Source: Platycnemis pennipes (taxonomy: Eukaryota; Arthropoda; Insecta; Odonata; Platycnemididae). Taken from it: a DNA stretch of 64,000 nucleotides. The stretch is taken from the NCBI GenBank assembly GCA_933228895.1, contig OW121848.1, forward strand, positions 86,633,470-86,697,469, read 5' to 3'. The first letter of the stretch is position 1, and each line of letters starts with the position of its first letter. Below, piece after piece: positions 24,120 to 36,951 of the stretch. The notes beneath the pieces were generated by a model that was not told the origin of the DNA, ran no database searches, and worked only from the letters and a program-made list of their open reading frames with translations. The translations under genes were made by a program, and so were the position numbers.

Positions 24120-25070
24120 CTCATCAATCTCTCCTCAAGTCGCCAATTTCTCCCTCGCACACTGTCTTCTCTGCAAAATTAGTCACCCACCCAACCTTGA
24201 CCCATCTCCACTCCTCCAGAGCATGCATGCACGCAACTATGGAGGGAAGCACCCCTCTATCCCTGCACTCTGGGCCACCCGCACCAGGGCTCTGTTTATT
24301 TTTCCCAGTCCAAAGTGTTTGTCGTCCCGAGCCGTCGACTTTGATACTGTTAGCGGAGCATCTGGAAATGAGCAAATTGGAGTGAGGTGTGGATTTGGTG
24401 GCACGGAGGGGGGGGGGGGGGAGGGAGAGTGAAGGGGGTTGATGGAAAGGAGAGGGTGGGATCAGATGGGCATGGAATTGATTACTGAGGGAGGACTGGA
24501 TGGTTTGGGGGTTGTTAGGGGGCGGTACAAGAGAGGAGGAGAGGTCAAGGAGGAGAAGGATGAAATAGCTTCGTCTCAAAGGAAGGGATGGAGGCAGCAT
24601 TTGTTTAGAGAGATCCGACGCTCTGGCGATCCAGATGGAAGAGGAAAGCTTGGCGTTCGGGGGGGTTGAAAAGGGAAGGAGGATATATGCCAGGGACTGT
24701 GGTGGTCTGGGTTGCTAGGGCATCTGGGGGAGGATGCATGCTCCACCATTTTAGGCAGTAAATGGAGTTCCGACTGCGATGCTTGTGCTGAGTCCGACTT
24801 CGACCTCCGCCCCATCAAACTCCTCTCCCAGCAGTCTCCTTTCATTCCGACCTCCATTTCTCTTATTCAGCCTTCTTTGGGTCTCCCTCTCTGTCTCAAT
24901 GATTTTCACTCCCTTCAATTCCCCCTTCTGTGCCTCACACATGTCTCTTTCTACATTTCTCCTTCTACCCTGTTACTCTCCTTCCTATCGGCCAATGCAA
25001 TTGCAAATATCAGGTATAATACGTCGCTTTCATCACCCAGACTATATATCCTCAGTTTATAGGCATCTCG
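24120..25070. other. GC-rich block with purine/pyrimidine switches
   Basis: Pyrimidine-rich at about 24120-24290, strongly purine-rich at 24390-24700 (a G12-like run near 24409-24420), then pyrimidine-rich again at 24820-24990. Open frames up to 158 codons on both strands are low complexity. Confidence 0.5.
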
Positions 25071-25679
25071 CAAGGCGTATAAAAACCTTGCAATCAGGCA
25101 TGTGGTGCATGGCTTTTCCAAAGTTATTCTAGCCCATCCATTGCAAAATGTGAAAACAATGGTCTTTCAGAATAAAGCAAATTTCCAACATCGTCGAGGC
25201 ACTGATCATAGTTGCTTTATTATTGAATACAATACCCTTTAATTCCATTTCAATTAAATAATAGAAAAACTCTTTTGAAATTAAATTTAGTCTAGAGATC
25301 TGGATGGCAGCTACAATTTCAACCTTTTCATAGTATGAAATAAATTAAACACCCAACAACATGCATGAATACGGCACTAATAAGGCATCAATTAGGAAAT
25401 GCGCTGCGAAGAGGACCATAGAAGTACCTGTACGGTTGCATTAATAACCATGGCGTTCGCCGTACAAAAATTACAGCTAATGTCGACGTAGGGCACCCGC
25501 ATTTAACGGAATAATTAATTGGCAATGAATTCAGAACAGAATCAAAACAATATTGCTGGCGAAATTTTCAAAGTGAATTCAATCATGGAGAAATTGATTC
25601 AGGGCCTTTAGGGAATCCTTTGGCAAAATCGCTAAGGACTGCATCTCTCCACCAATGGTGAAATTCCGCGCAAAAAGGC
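25071..25679. other. AT-rich spacer
   Basis: No supported feature. Confidence 0.5.
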
Positions 25680-26880
25680 TTTGGGACGCGGGTTCCACTC
25701 ATTTGATTCGCGGTGCTATTCAAGTGCATTCAGTTTCCCTCTCGGACCTTACCCATTTTATTTTTCGGCCGCGAACACTGAAGAGCTCTTCCCTTCTCCT
25801 TCCCCTGTTCCATTCACGCCTCACATTTTAAGGATGAAGGGCACTCCAACGACAAGCGCGGGGCTTTAGCTCGCGTGTTGCGTGTATGATAGTGCGTGAG
25901 TGTGAGCTGTAGGTGGGTGGCGATGAGGGGGGAGAGATATGGCGAAGGAGTGACGCCCGGAAGGGAACGAGGGGTCAGCTGGAAGGGAAGAGGAGATCGC
26001 CCCGCGCACAACCCCTTGATGTAACGCCGCCGCTACGTAATCGGGAATGGCAAAGGATGGGCCGCGGCGGCGGGATGGATGTCGAGCGGTGTATTGGGGG
26101 AGATGGAATGTGGGGGAATGGAAACGACGAGTTGGCAGGGGCGAGCAGAGGAGGAAGAAAGCGGTGGGGAAGGGGACGGGGAAGAGAAAGGGGAAACGGC
26201 AAACGATGTTGCCAATTAGCTGAGCGGTCAACAGTAACTGAGTTATCACCCATTTGATGTGCGTCAGAGTGTATATGTGTGTTTGCAGTTGGAGTCGACG
26301 CGAGTGTGTCCGCGTTCCCAGACCCCTTCCATCAGCCCCGTAAAGGGTGCAAGGGGGGGAGAAGAGGGTGGGGCGAGTGGAAAAGGCGTGAGGGGTAAGT
26401 GAGCGGGACACAGAAAGGAGTGCGGGACAAAACGTCGAGAGTGAGTGTCCTCCTGCACACCTCCCCACTCTTTATTTTCTCTCTTCCCCCACCTATGACC
26501 GTGCCCAGTCTCGCAGCATATATGTTTCCCTTTCTCCACCTCTCGCTGCCTCATGCAAACACAAGCGCGAGCCATCATGCCTCCCGTTCGTCCATAAAGG
26601 TGTGTTGGCGTTGTGGGGAAATTGCCATACACCGCGCGATGGATCCCCTTGTATTATTAGGTGGATGATGAAAAGTCTACCCTCTCTCCATATCACTGAA
26701 ACATCCCTTTCCTCCTATCAGGTCCATCGCTCTCTCTCTCCGTTTGTTAAGTTAGCCCCACCACTCACAAGTCCCCCCAGTCCCATCACCCACAAATCTC
26801 CATCCCCATCCATGATGCTCGAAAGGTATTTTTTCAGTGGCAAAAGGAGGAACGCGATGCGGATTGGCTGTGGATGACCT
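25680..26880. other. GC-rich block with purine/pyrimidine switches
   Basis: Purine-rich at about 25910-26200 and 26340-26440, pyrimidine-rich at 26455-26820, with more CpG than the surrounding DNA. It could be a promoter-associated island, but no TATA, initiator or coding exon can be tied to it. The 200-codon minus-strand frame at 25866-26468 is low complexity and overlaps equally long plus-strand frames. Confidence 0.45.
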
Positions 26881-27599
26881 ACAACAGCTCAGATAAATTC
26901 TGCTCTCGTCAAAGTACAAGGGTCCAACTCTCACTTAATTTTCTGGATGGAATTCTGAAATTTTCCAAAATCGAATCCTGGTTCGTTTCAATGTTCTCAC
27001 TCTCCTGCATGCCGCTGGCTACGGCCGTTACGACTGATCACTCGTCTCACGTAAGTGAAAGGTTGAACGAAGTATTATTTCATTCTGTTCTGCACGCAGA
27101 TTATCATGTCATTTAACCAAATGGTTAAAACATCACAAAAATTAAACAAGTATTTATAATCATAGTGCATAGCATAATGAAAAAATGCAAAAAGTATTAT
27201 TAAGGAAGTCATCAAACTAGTAGAACGACGCTTCATTTTTGGAAGGAACCTTTTATATCCTGGAAACTTCAACGAGAAACTCGATCCTATAAAGTACTAT
27301 GAATACTATGCTTCGTTCTTGAGTCAATTTTGCATGTGCAAAGAATCCCATACAAGGAGGAAAAGAAACGTTTTCATTATTTTCTTAAGTCAGGGTTTGC
27401 ATCGAACGAATACCTACCGCTCGACTAATGACCCAATAGAGAATGAACCAGAGATTTCTGGCTTGATGCTTTGGCAGTTACCGGCCAGTTTTAGGGCAAA
27501 TTCTCAGGCGAGGAGTAGCGACAAAAAAGCTGGCGACTTTTAAGGCTCGCGACCATGCAGACACTTCTGCGGCGCAGTAAACTCTTACGTTGATGAAGG
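26881..27599. other. Noncoding spacer
   Basis: No supported feature. Confidence 0.5.
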
Positions 27600-28100
27600 G
27601 AGAAAGAGGAGTGGGAACTTAGTCAAGTGGGTTGAGTATACGATAGGGCCTTGCTCCCTGGGGGAACAGGGGTGTAAGGGAAAGAAAGTTGGAAATGGGG
27701 ATGTGACATAGGGCGGGGGATTGTGAGAGGGAGAGGACGAATGGTTTAACCTCCCGGAATAAAACTTTACTGTCCCATGCTTGGAACTCTTCTGCGCCAC
27801 AGGAGATCAGAGGGATAGAGAAAACGTGGGAGGCAAGAGGACTCAAACCACCTCCCCCTCCTACCATTCCCCAGACGCACTACATTATTCCCCCACCCCA
27901 CTGTTGCTTAAACCCTCCCTTCCCCTCACCCGAACCCTCATCAGGCAGACCGCACTCCTTGCTACGGCGGCGCCTTTACTGCGTGAGGTCGCCACCTCTC
28001 CCCGAGGCATATCGAAGTACCGATGCCGCTTACTCAGTCCCCTCTCATATCTCTCAGAGCTTCCGTAGGGCCCTCTACTAAGTCTCTTGATCCTCATGCG
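27600..28100. other. GC-rich block, purine-to-pyrimidine switch
   Basis: Purine-rich at 27600-27750, pyrimidine-rich at 27840-28060. Same compositional type as the other skewed blocks in this window. No gene seen. Confidence 0.5.
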
Positions 28101-29939
28101 GAAAAGGCAATGGCATATGACTCCTGTTTTTCAAGCACCCATCCGTAGTAGGTCCAATGCCCAATTCAGCACAATGAAAATTACCCTATATCCCTCTGAA
28201 GCACGATGGGACAAATAAGTGAATTGAGCTAAATTGACCACTCTTAATAGCTTATTGTATTATCTTACGTCTCACTTTTTACTGCGAGGTATTTAGAGAT
28301 CCTACGTTTTGCAGCATAACTGAATGATACTATGAAATAAATGAATCGACAGTTTAAAAATGTACTCACAACTATAGAGTAATACAGAAAATAAACAAGT
28401 TTTCATATTGTTAACGCAGTTACATGAGTGCATTGATTTAAAAAAGATACAACAAGGATATAGTAATTGTTAGGACCAATAATTAAGTCAAAACATTTAT
28501 ATTTGTGTGCAGATGGTGCAATATTTGTCCCAAAGAATTCCAAATACTGGTTAAAAAAAGTCAAATTATCAAATGAAAAGCATCTTTATAATTTTTAAGC
28601 CAGCGTAGCAGAGTTAAATATGTCCCCCAAAGTTTAAATAAATAGAAGCTCATAATAAAGAATTGTACTGAAATGTTAGATAAGAATTTTATTTTTTTCT
28701 TCAACGGAGCTGGTGAAAACACGGTTTCTCTAAAACAAAAAGCAATTAAAACTACTTTCTTTAGCTTGAAATATGTCCGTTATATAGCTAATGTATCTGA
28801 TGCGAGCTTTTCCAATATGTTATATCTAATTTCGATACACATGCCATACGAATTCTTCAGTCTTAATTTTTACCAACCTGGGAGTTGGCTATTATCGGAA
28901 CAAAGAGTTATTTTATGGGATAAATGTATGTAGTCACATAAAACATTACACCATAAATGTTTAGTAATCATTTACTGGAGTATTTAGGAATCATCGTAAA
29001 TATCAGAATAAAAATGTACTTACAATTCTTCATCTGCCTTTAGTCTGCGTCAAGAGAAGCGAGGGAAACTGGGTGTTTCGGCACAAATATCTCCTCAGTG
29101 AAATCTTAGATGGAATCCATTTTCAAATACACACCCATAATTCAAAATTACCAGTAATGTCTATTTACTGAAGGGGATAACGCAATTGCATATTTCTTAA
29201 CTCAAAATAAATGCTTTCCTTTCAAAGAAAAATTTTACTGGCCGATGCTTATAAACTAACATAAACTGTAGAGCAACTATAGCTACGCCTGGGTACATCC
29301 TGGAGATACATCTAAAATATTTTGAGTGCATTTGAAAATTACCATTATAAGCATAAAAATGTACGAGTAGTACTATTAAGTTGCGTGAGAATCCATAATA
29401 TTTTTATCTGCCCGCTATTAACCTCATAGGCAGAGCAGTATGTGTAAGCATAAAAGTTATTTATGGGCCCAATTTACTTCCCTACATAAATACATGAAAA
29501 GGAAACTTAGCCCAAAGTTCCTGTATCGGAAGTTTGCACTTCTACTTGGCAAAGCGCCTTCCTTTGGAGAGTTTCCAAAAATCTTAAGTTCTTGGATATC
29601 GAATGGGCACTACGGTTCAACGCGATAATTCATTCCTATCGAGTGGGGATTCCACCCCGAGATCCACTTGCACCACAGACACTCAGTCGGCAGATTTTAG
29701 AATAATCCAATTTCTTCCACACTTCCACAAAAAATGCCGTCATCCCCTCTTGACCTCGGAGGAATGGGCCAAGAGCCGGGTTCCTTTTTCAATGATTAAA
29801 AAGAAAACACGGCGAGTCCGAAAAGAAACAATAATCTAGGAATGGAAACCATTCGATAAAAAATGTCCTGGTGGACCCATGAAAAATCCACCCTCCTCCA
29901 ACACTGCTATGCAGGCCATCATAAAAAAAAATAAACTAG
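28101..29939. other. AT-rich noncoding stretch
   Basis: No supported feature. Open frames are short and domain-free. Confidence 0.5.
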
Positions 29940-30740
29940 GCCGGCGGAATCACTCGAGCAAACCAGCCTCCTAATATGAGAGTAAGCATTCCCAGACTCA
30001 ACACTTGGAGACGCTTTTCAAGACGCGCCGAGCCGGGCGACAATAGGAAGACGAAAAATTCGTACGCGGCGGAGTGGACGGAAAAAAATCGTATCCGAGG
30101 ACACGAATAAAAAGGCAAAAAGGATCGCTGGACGCAAAATAAAAGGAATGGAATGAGAGATCCACCCAAGAGAACGGATGGAATCAAATTGAGAGAACGG
30201 TTGCGGGATAGGGAAAGGGAAATATCAAGAAGAACGAGCCGGAAGAACACAAGTCTTTCCCACCGCTTCCTTGGGAAGGAAAAAAAAAGCAAGGGAGCGA
30301 ACGATGTTGTCTCACGCCCGCTCGTGTATCTTTTGCTTCCCTCTATGCCGACGTAAGCTCGCGCACCCGCACACATACGAGCCCTCATCTACCAGCCTGG
30401 AGTCTCCTCCTGGAAACAAAAGGCTGTCGGAAAAACAGGGCCGATGAAAAAAGATAAATAAAGGGGACAACCGAATAAACAAATAGAAGAAGAATGCCTC
30501 CGCCACGTCTCCACGCCGTTTTTCTTTCCGGGCGGCCATTCTCTTCCCTAACTCAGCCTCCTTACCCAAAAACTCACCCTGCGCACCCCCACCCTGAATA
30601 TCCTTGCCAAGGGAAAACCGTATTCTTCTGACTGCGTATTTTCCTCGGTGTCCCCGTCTCCATCCCTTAGAAGGATGAATCCCCCAACCCTTCTCTACGA
30701 TTCCCCCCGTACTTCCGAAGTGGTCCGTCTGCGGAGCAAA
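29940..30740. other. GC-rich, mostly purine-rich block
   Basis: Plus-strand purine-rich from about 30000 to 30300, then mixed C-rich to 30740. A 150-codon minus-strand frame has hydrophobic stretches but no recognisable domain, and is treated as chance. Confidence 0.45.
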
Positions 30741-33700
30741 AAATGAAAATACTGGAACTAAAAAGTAACCAGACCTTGTGGGACCACCAGCCTTAATCTA
30801 CATCAACATTGGGGTTTTTCAGTTCTTATTTATCTGGCCCTAGTGTATTTGTCTACTATTGGATACCTCTAGTTTTCTTTCCAATGATACATTCTGACGC
30901 CCACGTAAGCATAAGTGGAAATACATAAAACTGCCGAAGCAATTTTTCAAGTCATCTCTTCCCGAGATTTTTCTTGAAGAGAAATAGTCACGTGCTAACA
31001 TAAATCCTATATATGCTCGATGTTTTGATTCACGTTGCAATCTCATTCATCAATTAATAAATATCCATTAATTTGTCAAACAGACACTCAAAATGTGAAA
31101 TTAAGTGAAGCATGCTCTCGGAAAGTATCCTGTTCTATGCAATGTATGACTGTGACAGTTTAGTGAGCTTGATCAGAATACCATTCATAGAATTATCATT
31201 AGAAATAATTATACAAATCGCAAACCTTTAATAAATAAGCATATTCAGTATAGACCTGATGATTTCATGGCAAACCATATTTATTATACTTTTGATGATG
31301 GTGAAAAATATTTTGGACATGATATTGCATTGCTCAACATTGTACATTCTATTCTGTGAAAGAAAAAGCATACTTTTACTCATTTATGCTCAGGGCAGGG
31401 TTAAAACTGATCATTAATTTCAAGCCCTATTACTCATTAATAATACCCTATTCAACTAGATCCATCTCGATGGCGTATGCGTAGTACGTTCTATGAAGAG
31501 CAAGGGTAAAATTATCATTAAATTATATTGTAAAATGTAATTTTTCAGTTCGTAACATTCTCAATTCATGCCAAATAACGTGAATGAAATATAAAAAAAT
31601 GAAATGAAATAGGTTTCTGCCAGTGTACTTTTCTTGTCTGTTTTGATTTCTTTGATCGATAAAATACCAGTTCACTAATTAAAAAACTGAATGTATACTT
31701 TAATCAAAACCCCTGCTTGAAGCATGATTATCATAGTAAAATCACAATATTTTCATTCCAATGTCTCGTATCCTACACAACGATTAATGCTGATGCATGC
31801 TGATATTTACGCCTAATAAGAAGAGAGAGGAGGAGAAATGAATCCATGTTCTCAGCATAGTCCTTCAATGTTTAATTAACAATCACTTCCTTGAAAAACT
31901 GTATTCTGGATTCATAATTTTAAAATGGTACCGTCCTTTGAATTCCACGAAAGTTTTGATTCCTATGGTGGATAGTATATTTTAACTCGGAATAAAATAA
32001 TAGAACAATTTTATTTTAGGCTGGTATTTCCAGGTTGTTGCAACTTTATGGTGGCAATTTTAATAGCTATAAAGTTAGAGAGTGTACGAGAGGGATTCAA
32101 CCTTATTGCGCCAATCTTCTCAAGCACTTATTTCTAATTGGCACTAAGGAAATGTTAGCAGTTAATTTGTGATCGATGATTACAACGCCTGGTAATTAAC
32201 ACTCACTTGTCATCTCCACGTAGCACTGCGCAGCAATCACCTAGTATATTTTAGTAGCATCCTCCCTTCAACCACCTTAAAAGGATTTCCATTTCGATGA
32301 TTCGAGTAGCTAATGCTCCTCCAGGGCAGGGACTTTGTACCACTTTGTGACTGCAAATGCCATGCGAAATGATGCGAGGGATAACTGAACTGCTAGGGAT
32401 TCTGTTGCTTAGTATATTCCTTTGCCACCAACATGAAAACTTCGGGATTACTTTCTCGTAGTAATGAAAATTTGTCTCAATTTATGCTTCAATATAAATT
32501 ATGTGTTTGACAAAGAGTTTTGTTTAATATTTTTTTGAAAAGATGTGTGTATCCTTTCAATATTTAATTTTTTAATACCCCTTGAAGAAGCGTTTAAATG
32601 TATTGAGTGTTACTAACAGTGCATAGAGAACATAGAAAATACTGTATAATTATATTTTAATTGAATGAGTAAACTGTGTGCTCGTTCATAAGAATTAATT
32701 TATTACAATTACTTCCGTGATTAAAAAAAAACCGACGACCAATCCCAAAAATATTGCTATATCATTCCTCTGTATATAAGCCCCTGTAAGTAGTAAGCTG
32801 TAGTAACCCCCATGCTACACACCTTTATGGTGGCTTCAGGGTATTATGTACATGTATTGATTGCCCTCAAATTCATCCTTAGTATTCCAGTCAGTGGACT
32901 ATATACGCTTATCATGCGATTCACAAATACAATGGGAGGTGTTGACGTAAAGACCAATCATAAGTTAAAAAAAAAACGTTTTTCAGGATAAGGAAAGAAA
33001 AGATAGGTATATTTAATCTAAGTATAAGATAAATTTTGTTCTTTAAATCGCATTTTGTGCAAAGGTAGAAGTAATGAAGATAACTGGAAAATGTTTGCCT
33101 AAACAATCATTTATTAGCAGAAAATAAATTTAGATGAGAGCATAGGGCAAAGCAGTACGGAGACAAGCTAAAGGTGAAGTTAAAGAGTTTGATATAGTAC
33201 GTGGTGTGTAAGTATGTTTTGAATAATGAAAGGGTTAGCATGGTGGGGGAGAAAATATGCCTAGAGTTCATAGCGGAATGAGAGAGTGTATAAAATGATC
33301 TTATGTTGAAGGTTTTTATTGAATGCAGAATGCGAATCAAAGGAGAGAGGTGAAAACAAAGGAATTTTTTGAGAGCATGCATGGAATCCGCATGCAACGG
33401 GTTTTAGTATGGAAGCTGAACAGAAGCATCGGCAGGATATTTGCAAGATCTTTATGACAGTTGTGTTTGATTAACGAGCTATTTAGGAGAACTATTGGCA
33501 GACTAATGATAAAAAGGGAGTACCGTGGAAAAAAATGTACCAGTGGTGAGGAAAAGGTATTTGGGTCGAGTTGATGTACAGCCTATCGATGCTAGTGAGC
33601 ATTACAAAAACAATAATGCCCGTTTATAAATTTTAATTGTCACTCATTATTATAAGATATGTGTATACCAATAGGAAATGCAATTTATGAGTCAATTATA

Positions 33701-35285
33701 TGCATGCAAGGAAGTAATACCACACATTGGAGTCTCCAATTTTCCATTTAAGTACGAATACCGTGGCAAAATTGAGTAGTTCATCTTATGCACAATACCG
33801 TAAGCATGTAAGTTATGTGAATGTTTTTCGTGGCCTCAATACCTGACTGCAAATCAAGTACTTTATTAATAGCACAGGGATGAAAAAAGAGAAGCTACCA
33901 AAAGGGCAGATTCAAGAATTCGTTTCCTTTTCCGTCGATCGCTACAACACAAAGAGTTAATCGCATTATGTAAATATCTTTTTCTGTTAGTTCTACCTCT
34001 TCTGAGATTTTGTATGCTCACAGTATTGCAGGAATCTTTAAAATTTGTTCTTCCTCTACAATAAGAAGCCTAACGTCTAATGTGAGTGCGACCAAATGTT
34101 TCACGTAAAGGTTAGACAAAACTTCAAATCACTCGTGCGTTAACTGTGCCACCTTGCAATAATAGTATGCTAGAACGAACCCCAACAAAAATATTCGATA
34201 CTCTTTTGGATGGAATATTTTACATGAAGAAATTTCGAATCATTAGGCTGAAATACCACTCCTGCCAATGCCATGGACATACTTATTTATAAAATTAGCG
34301 GCTTAAGTGGTTTGAGTTATTTCATAAAATAAACGCAAACCACTTAAGAGGCAACATGCAATTTTCGTAACGTATATAGGCTATATACCAAGTGTGCTAC
34401 CCTTCAACCTGCAGGTTCTATTTTCGTTCTCAGTGTGATTGTCGCAAAAACTAACACATATCGACATAGAGAAACCTTGACATTATTCTCCTCTTGCTTT
34501 GCCTCTAACACAATCCCTTGTGGGGTCTGCATATTATTTCTCTAATATTTTCCTCCATTACACTTTTAGAAACATTAATGCCCCACAAAGTTTGTAACAT
34601 TTTGTGGTTGTTCAAATCGGAGTTACAAAAATAGGGGAAAATTATGGAGCCATCATTTACTTGAACGAAGTCATCTCTAGTAAAATTCGATGGGGACTCC
34701 GAAGACCAATAACAGGATCAGTAAAAAGTATTCCTTTCGGTTAGAGGGAAAATGGAATGAATTTTTTACCCAACCCAAAGATAGCGGTTTCCTTCTAAGA
34801 CGGTGACAAATTATGCCGTAATGGGGTGGTCTTTATCTCACTGCTGAAGGTAGATTAAATTATTCAAGAAGAATGCACACAAAAAAAATTGATTAATGGC
34901 GAGCTATCGGGACGATCGGGGGAGGATCCTGAGGTCTGACCTATTTACTTCGTCGGCAGTGGTCGGTGGGTCTGAATATTCAACTCTAATCACAATTGAC
35001 AGTTAAAAACGAGTAAATACTCGTTACATCTGCAACTCATAGGCGTTTTTGCTGAACTTGGGATGGTAATGGGGGACTGTTTCGGAAGTTAATGACTTAT
35101 CTACGATAAGCTGTCGTAAAAATATATGCTTAGCCAAATTCTTATCCCGATCTACCGATAATGGAGTTTGTTGGAAAATATTTTCAAGGGATAAGTTAGA
35201 TACATCCAATTGTACTAGGGCCAAATTACATGTTTTGCATATGCTTCTAAGCTAAAAGAAACTAATTGGGTTAGGTTTAGATATA
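30741..35285. other. AT-rich noncoding stretch with one hairpin
   Basis: Over 4.5 kb I find no gene or clear transposon, only the inverted repeat at 34302-34348. Confidence 0.5.
34302..34348. repeat. Inverted repeat, ~21-bp arms
   Basis: CTTAAGTGGTTT at the left edge is matched perfectly by AAACCACTTAAG at the right edge. The pairing continues inward through TTATTT/AAATAA with a few mismatches around a CATA loop. It would fold as a compact hairpin on either strand. Confidence 0.65.
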
Positions 35286-35610
35286 TGGGGTGCGTCGACA
35301 ACTACGTTCATTTTGCACCACACACAATCTAATTTATATCAATAAATATGCATAAACATAAATTTAGAAAAAAATGGCAGTATTAAAGGCCGAAATATAT
35401 GAAATTATATTATATTTTACTTATTAGGTTAGTTTCCTATGAAAAAGCAATGACATGGCTTAGGCGGTCAGTATCGTTGCCTAGAACTTGTTCTAGGTCG
35501 CCGCTGATGCCTAGCCTGTTACGTGTGTCCCGATATTTGTTACACTCTGTCAGGATATGTCGCACTAAACTAAAAATAGATGTGGTGCAAATTTATGTGC
35601 AGTCATTCGC
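35286..35610 (-). mobile_element. LINE 3' end, second copy of the 13.9-kb family
   Basis: On the minus strand a broken ORF2 tail reads SLVRHILTECNKYRDTRNRL, then GDLEQVLGNDTD and a stop at 35437-35439. This is the C-terminal HIL.EC..Y...R pattern after the RNase H region of LINEs. An in-frame stop lies just upstream. The 3' UTR ends in GGTGCAAAATGA and GTCGACGCACCCC, shared with the copy at 13881-14146. No clear (ACT)n tail remains. The element is strongly 5'-truncated. Confidence 0.7.
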
Positions 35611-36791
35611 AAAACGTTTTTAACATGAGCATTAAAATGCCTTCATTTACTCACCATTTAGATTCCTATAAAGATTTTTTCTAAGACATTACAGTTTATA
35701 GCACAACTATTAAGGCTCCCAATAAATGCGCAGCACCAGAAAAGTCATGTTATTTTTCTCATCTAACATTATGCTACGTGCCAGTTTTCCGGCCTCTAGC
35801 CTTTCCGACCACTCTTGATTAATGATGTACGAAATGTCAGAAGTTGCAGCGTTTCGTGTGATATGTGTGCCAGAGGAGTAGTCACCGATTGTAAAAAGGG
35901 GGGATTAATCAAGAGGCTTGAAATCCTACCTAGTCTTCTTTTGCCCTAGATAGGACGAGTAGAGTTAGAGTGCAATGGGAACGAAGAAAAATGTTCATTA
36001 GGGATGACGTATTTATTTTATTCGTGGCCCAACACAATTCACGCGAGAGAGCATCTATCACAAAGTCGGGTGCACACGGCAGCGTGTATCATGCTAGACC
36101 TCCATTTCCTGGGGAATAAAACAAATGTCGTCATTTGGAAGGGATTTTTTCGTCTATGTCCATCTGCTAAAATTTCCTGACAAAAATGCAGGTCCGCAAA
36201 TATTAATGCAAGTGAATATTGTTATGTTGCTCACAATAAATCGTTATAATCATGCTTTTTAACTATAATTTATTTGTAGTGAAGTCATTTTATGATTAAC
36301 TAGCCGGAAATTGAATATCTCCTTGAGTATTAAATGAAGAGTAGAGTCTTAAATATTCTTCCTTTTAAGTCCCCAAACAAAATTTATTCTCAGCTTCCGA
36401 GCAAAATGTTTGCGGACACTGCAACAGACAACAACATAGCCTTTATAGTTAAAGTAGAGGAATAGTAAGAGGAACTAAATATGGAAAATTTATACGGCCG
36501 ATAAAAATTTGAATTTTAAATTATTGAACTCACTGGCTGGAATTTGATACTAACTTATTCATCAATAAATTGTATGAGCTTAGACTTCCCTGTTAAATAA
36601 CAAAATTACTTAAAATGACTTAAAAATAACTTCATACTGAAACCGATAGCATCAAGATAAGCCGTGTCAGCAGGAAAAACTCCCAATTGATCTACCCATA
36701 AAATTTAAACCTGGAAGTTATTTAGGCATATTCACATACTAGTCTCGACTTTTTTTTGTTTTCCAAACAGTAGTCATTCTACAAATTCTTC
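35611..36791. other. AT-rich noncoding stretch
   Basis: No supported feature. Confidence 0.5.
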
Positions 36792-36951
36792 ATCCTCGCC
36801 TGCCATTCCGAAGGTCGCGGGTTCGAGTCCCGCCTGGGTAATACTCAACTGTCCAGGGCATGGGTGTTTTTAAATGTGTTGTCCATATATATTACAATGA
36901 TCGTAATTGGGGGCACCTGTGATCATTACAGAAATTATTATTATTATTATA
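36792..36951 (+). mobile_element. tRNA-derived SINE, 5'-truncated copy
   Basis: The sequence begins inside the tRNA-like head (CCTCGCCTGCCATTCCGAAG), keeps the perfect T-arm and box B (GCGGGTTCGAGTCCCGC), the CAGGGCATGG and TTTTTAAATGTGT body blocks and TTGGGGGCACCTGT, and ends in (ATT)n at 36934-36951. It is the same family as 11250-11438 but lacks the box A part, so it is transcriptionally crippled. Confidence 0.8.

Noticed and set aside
24124..24600. 158-codon minus-strand frame
   Set aside because: Low-complexity product of a purine/pyrimidine-skewed block, no start context or domain.
25866..26468. 200-codon minus-strand open frame
   Set aside because: Lies in a GC-rich skewed block with equally long frames on the other strand; composition explains it.
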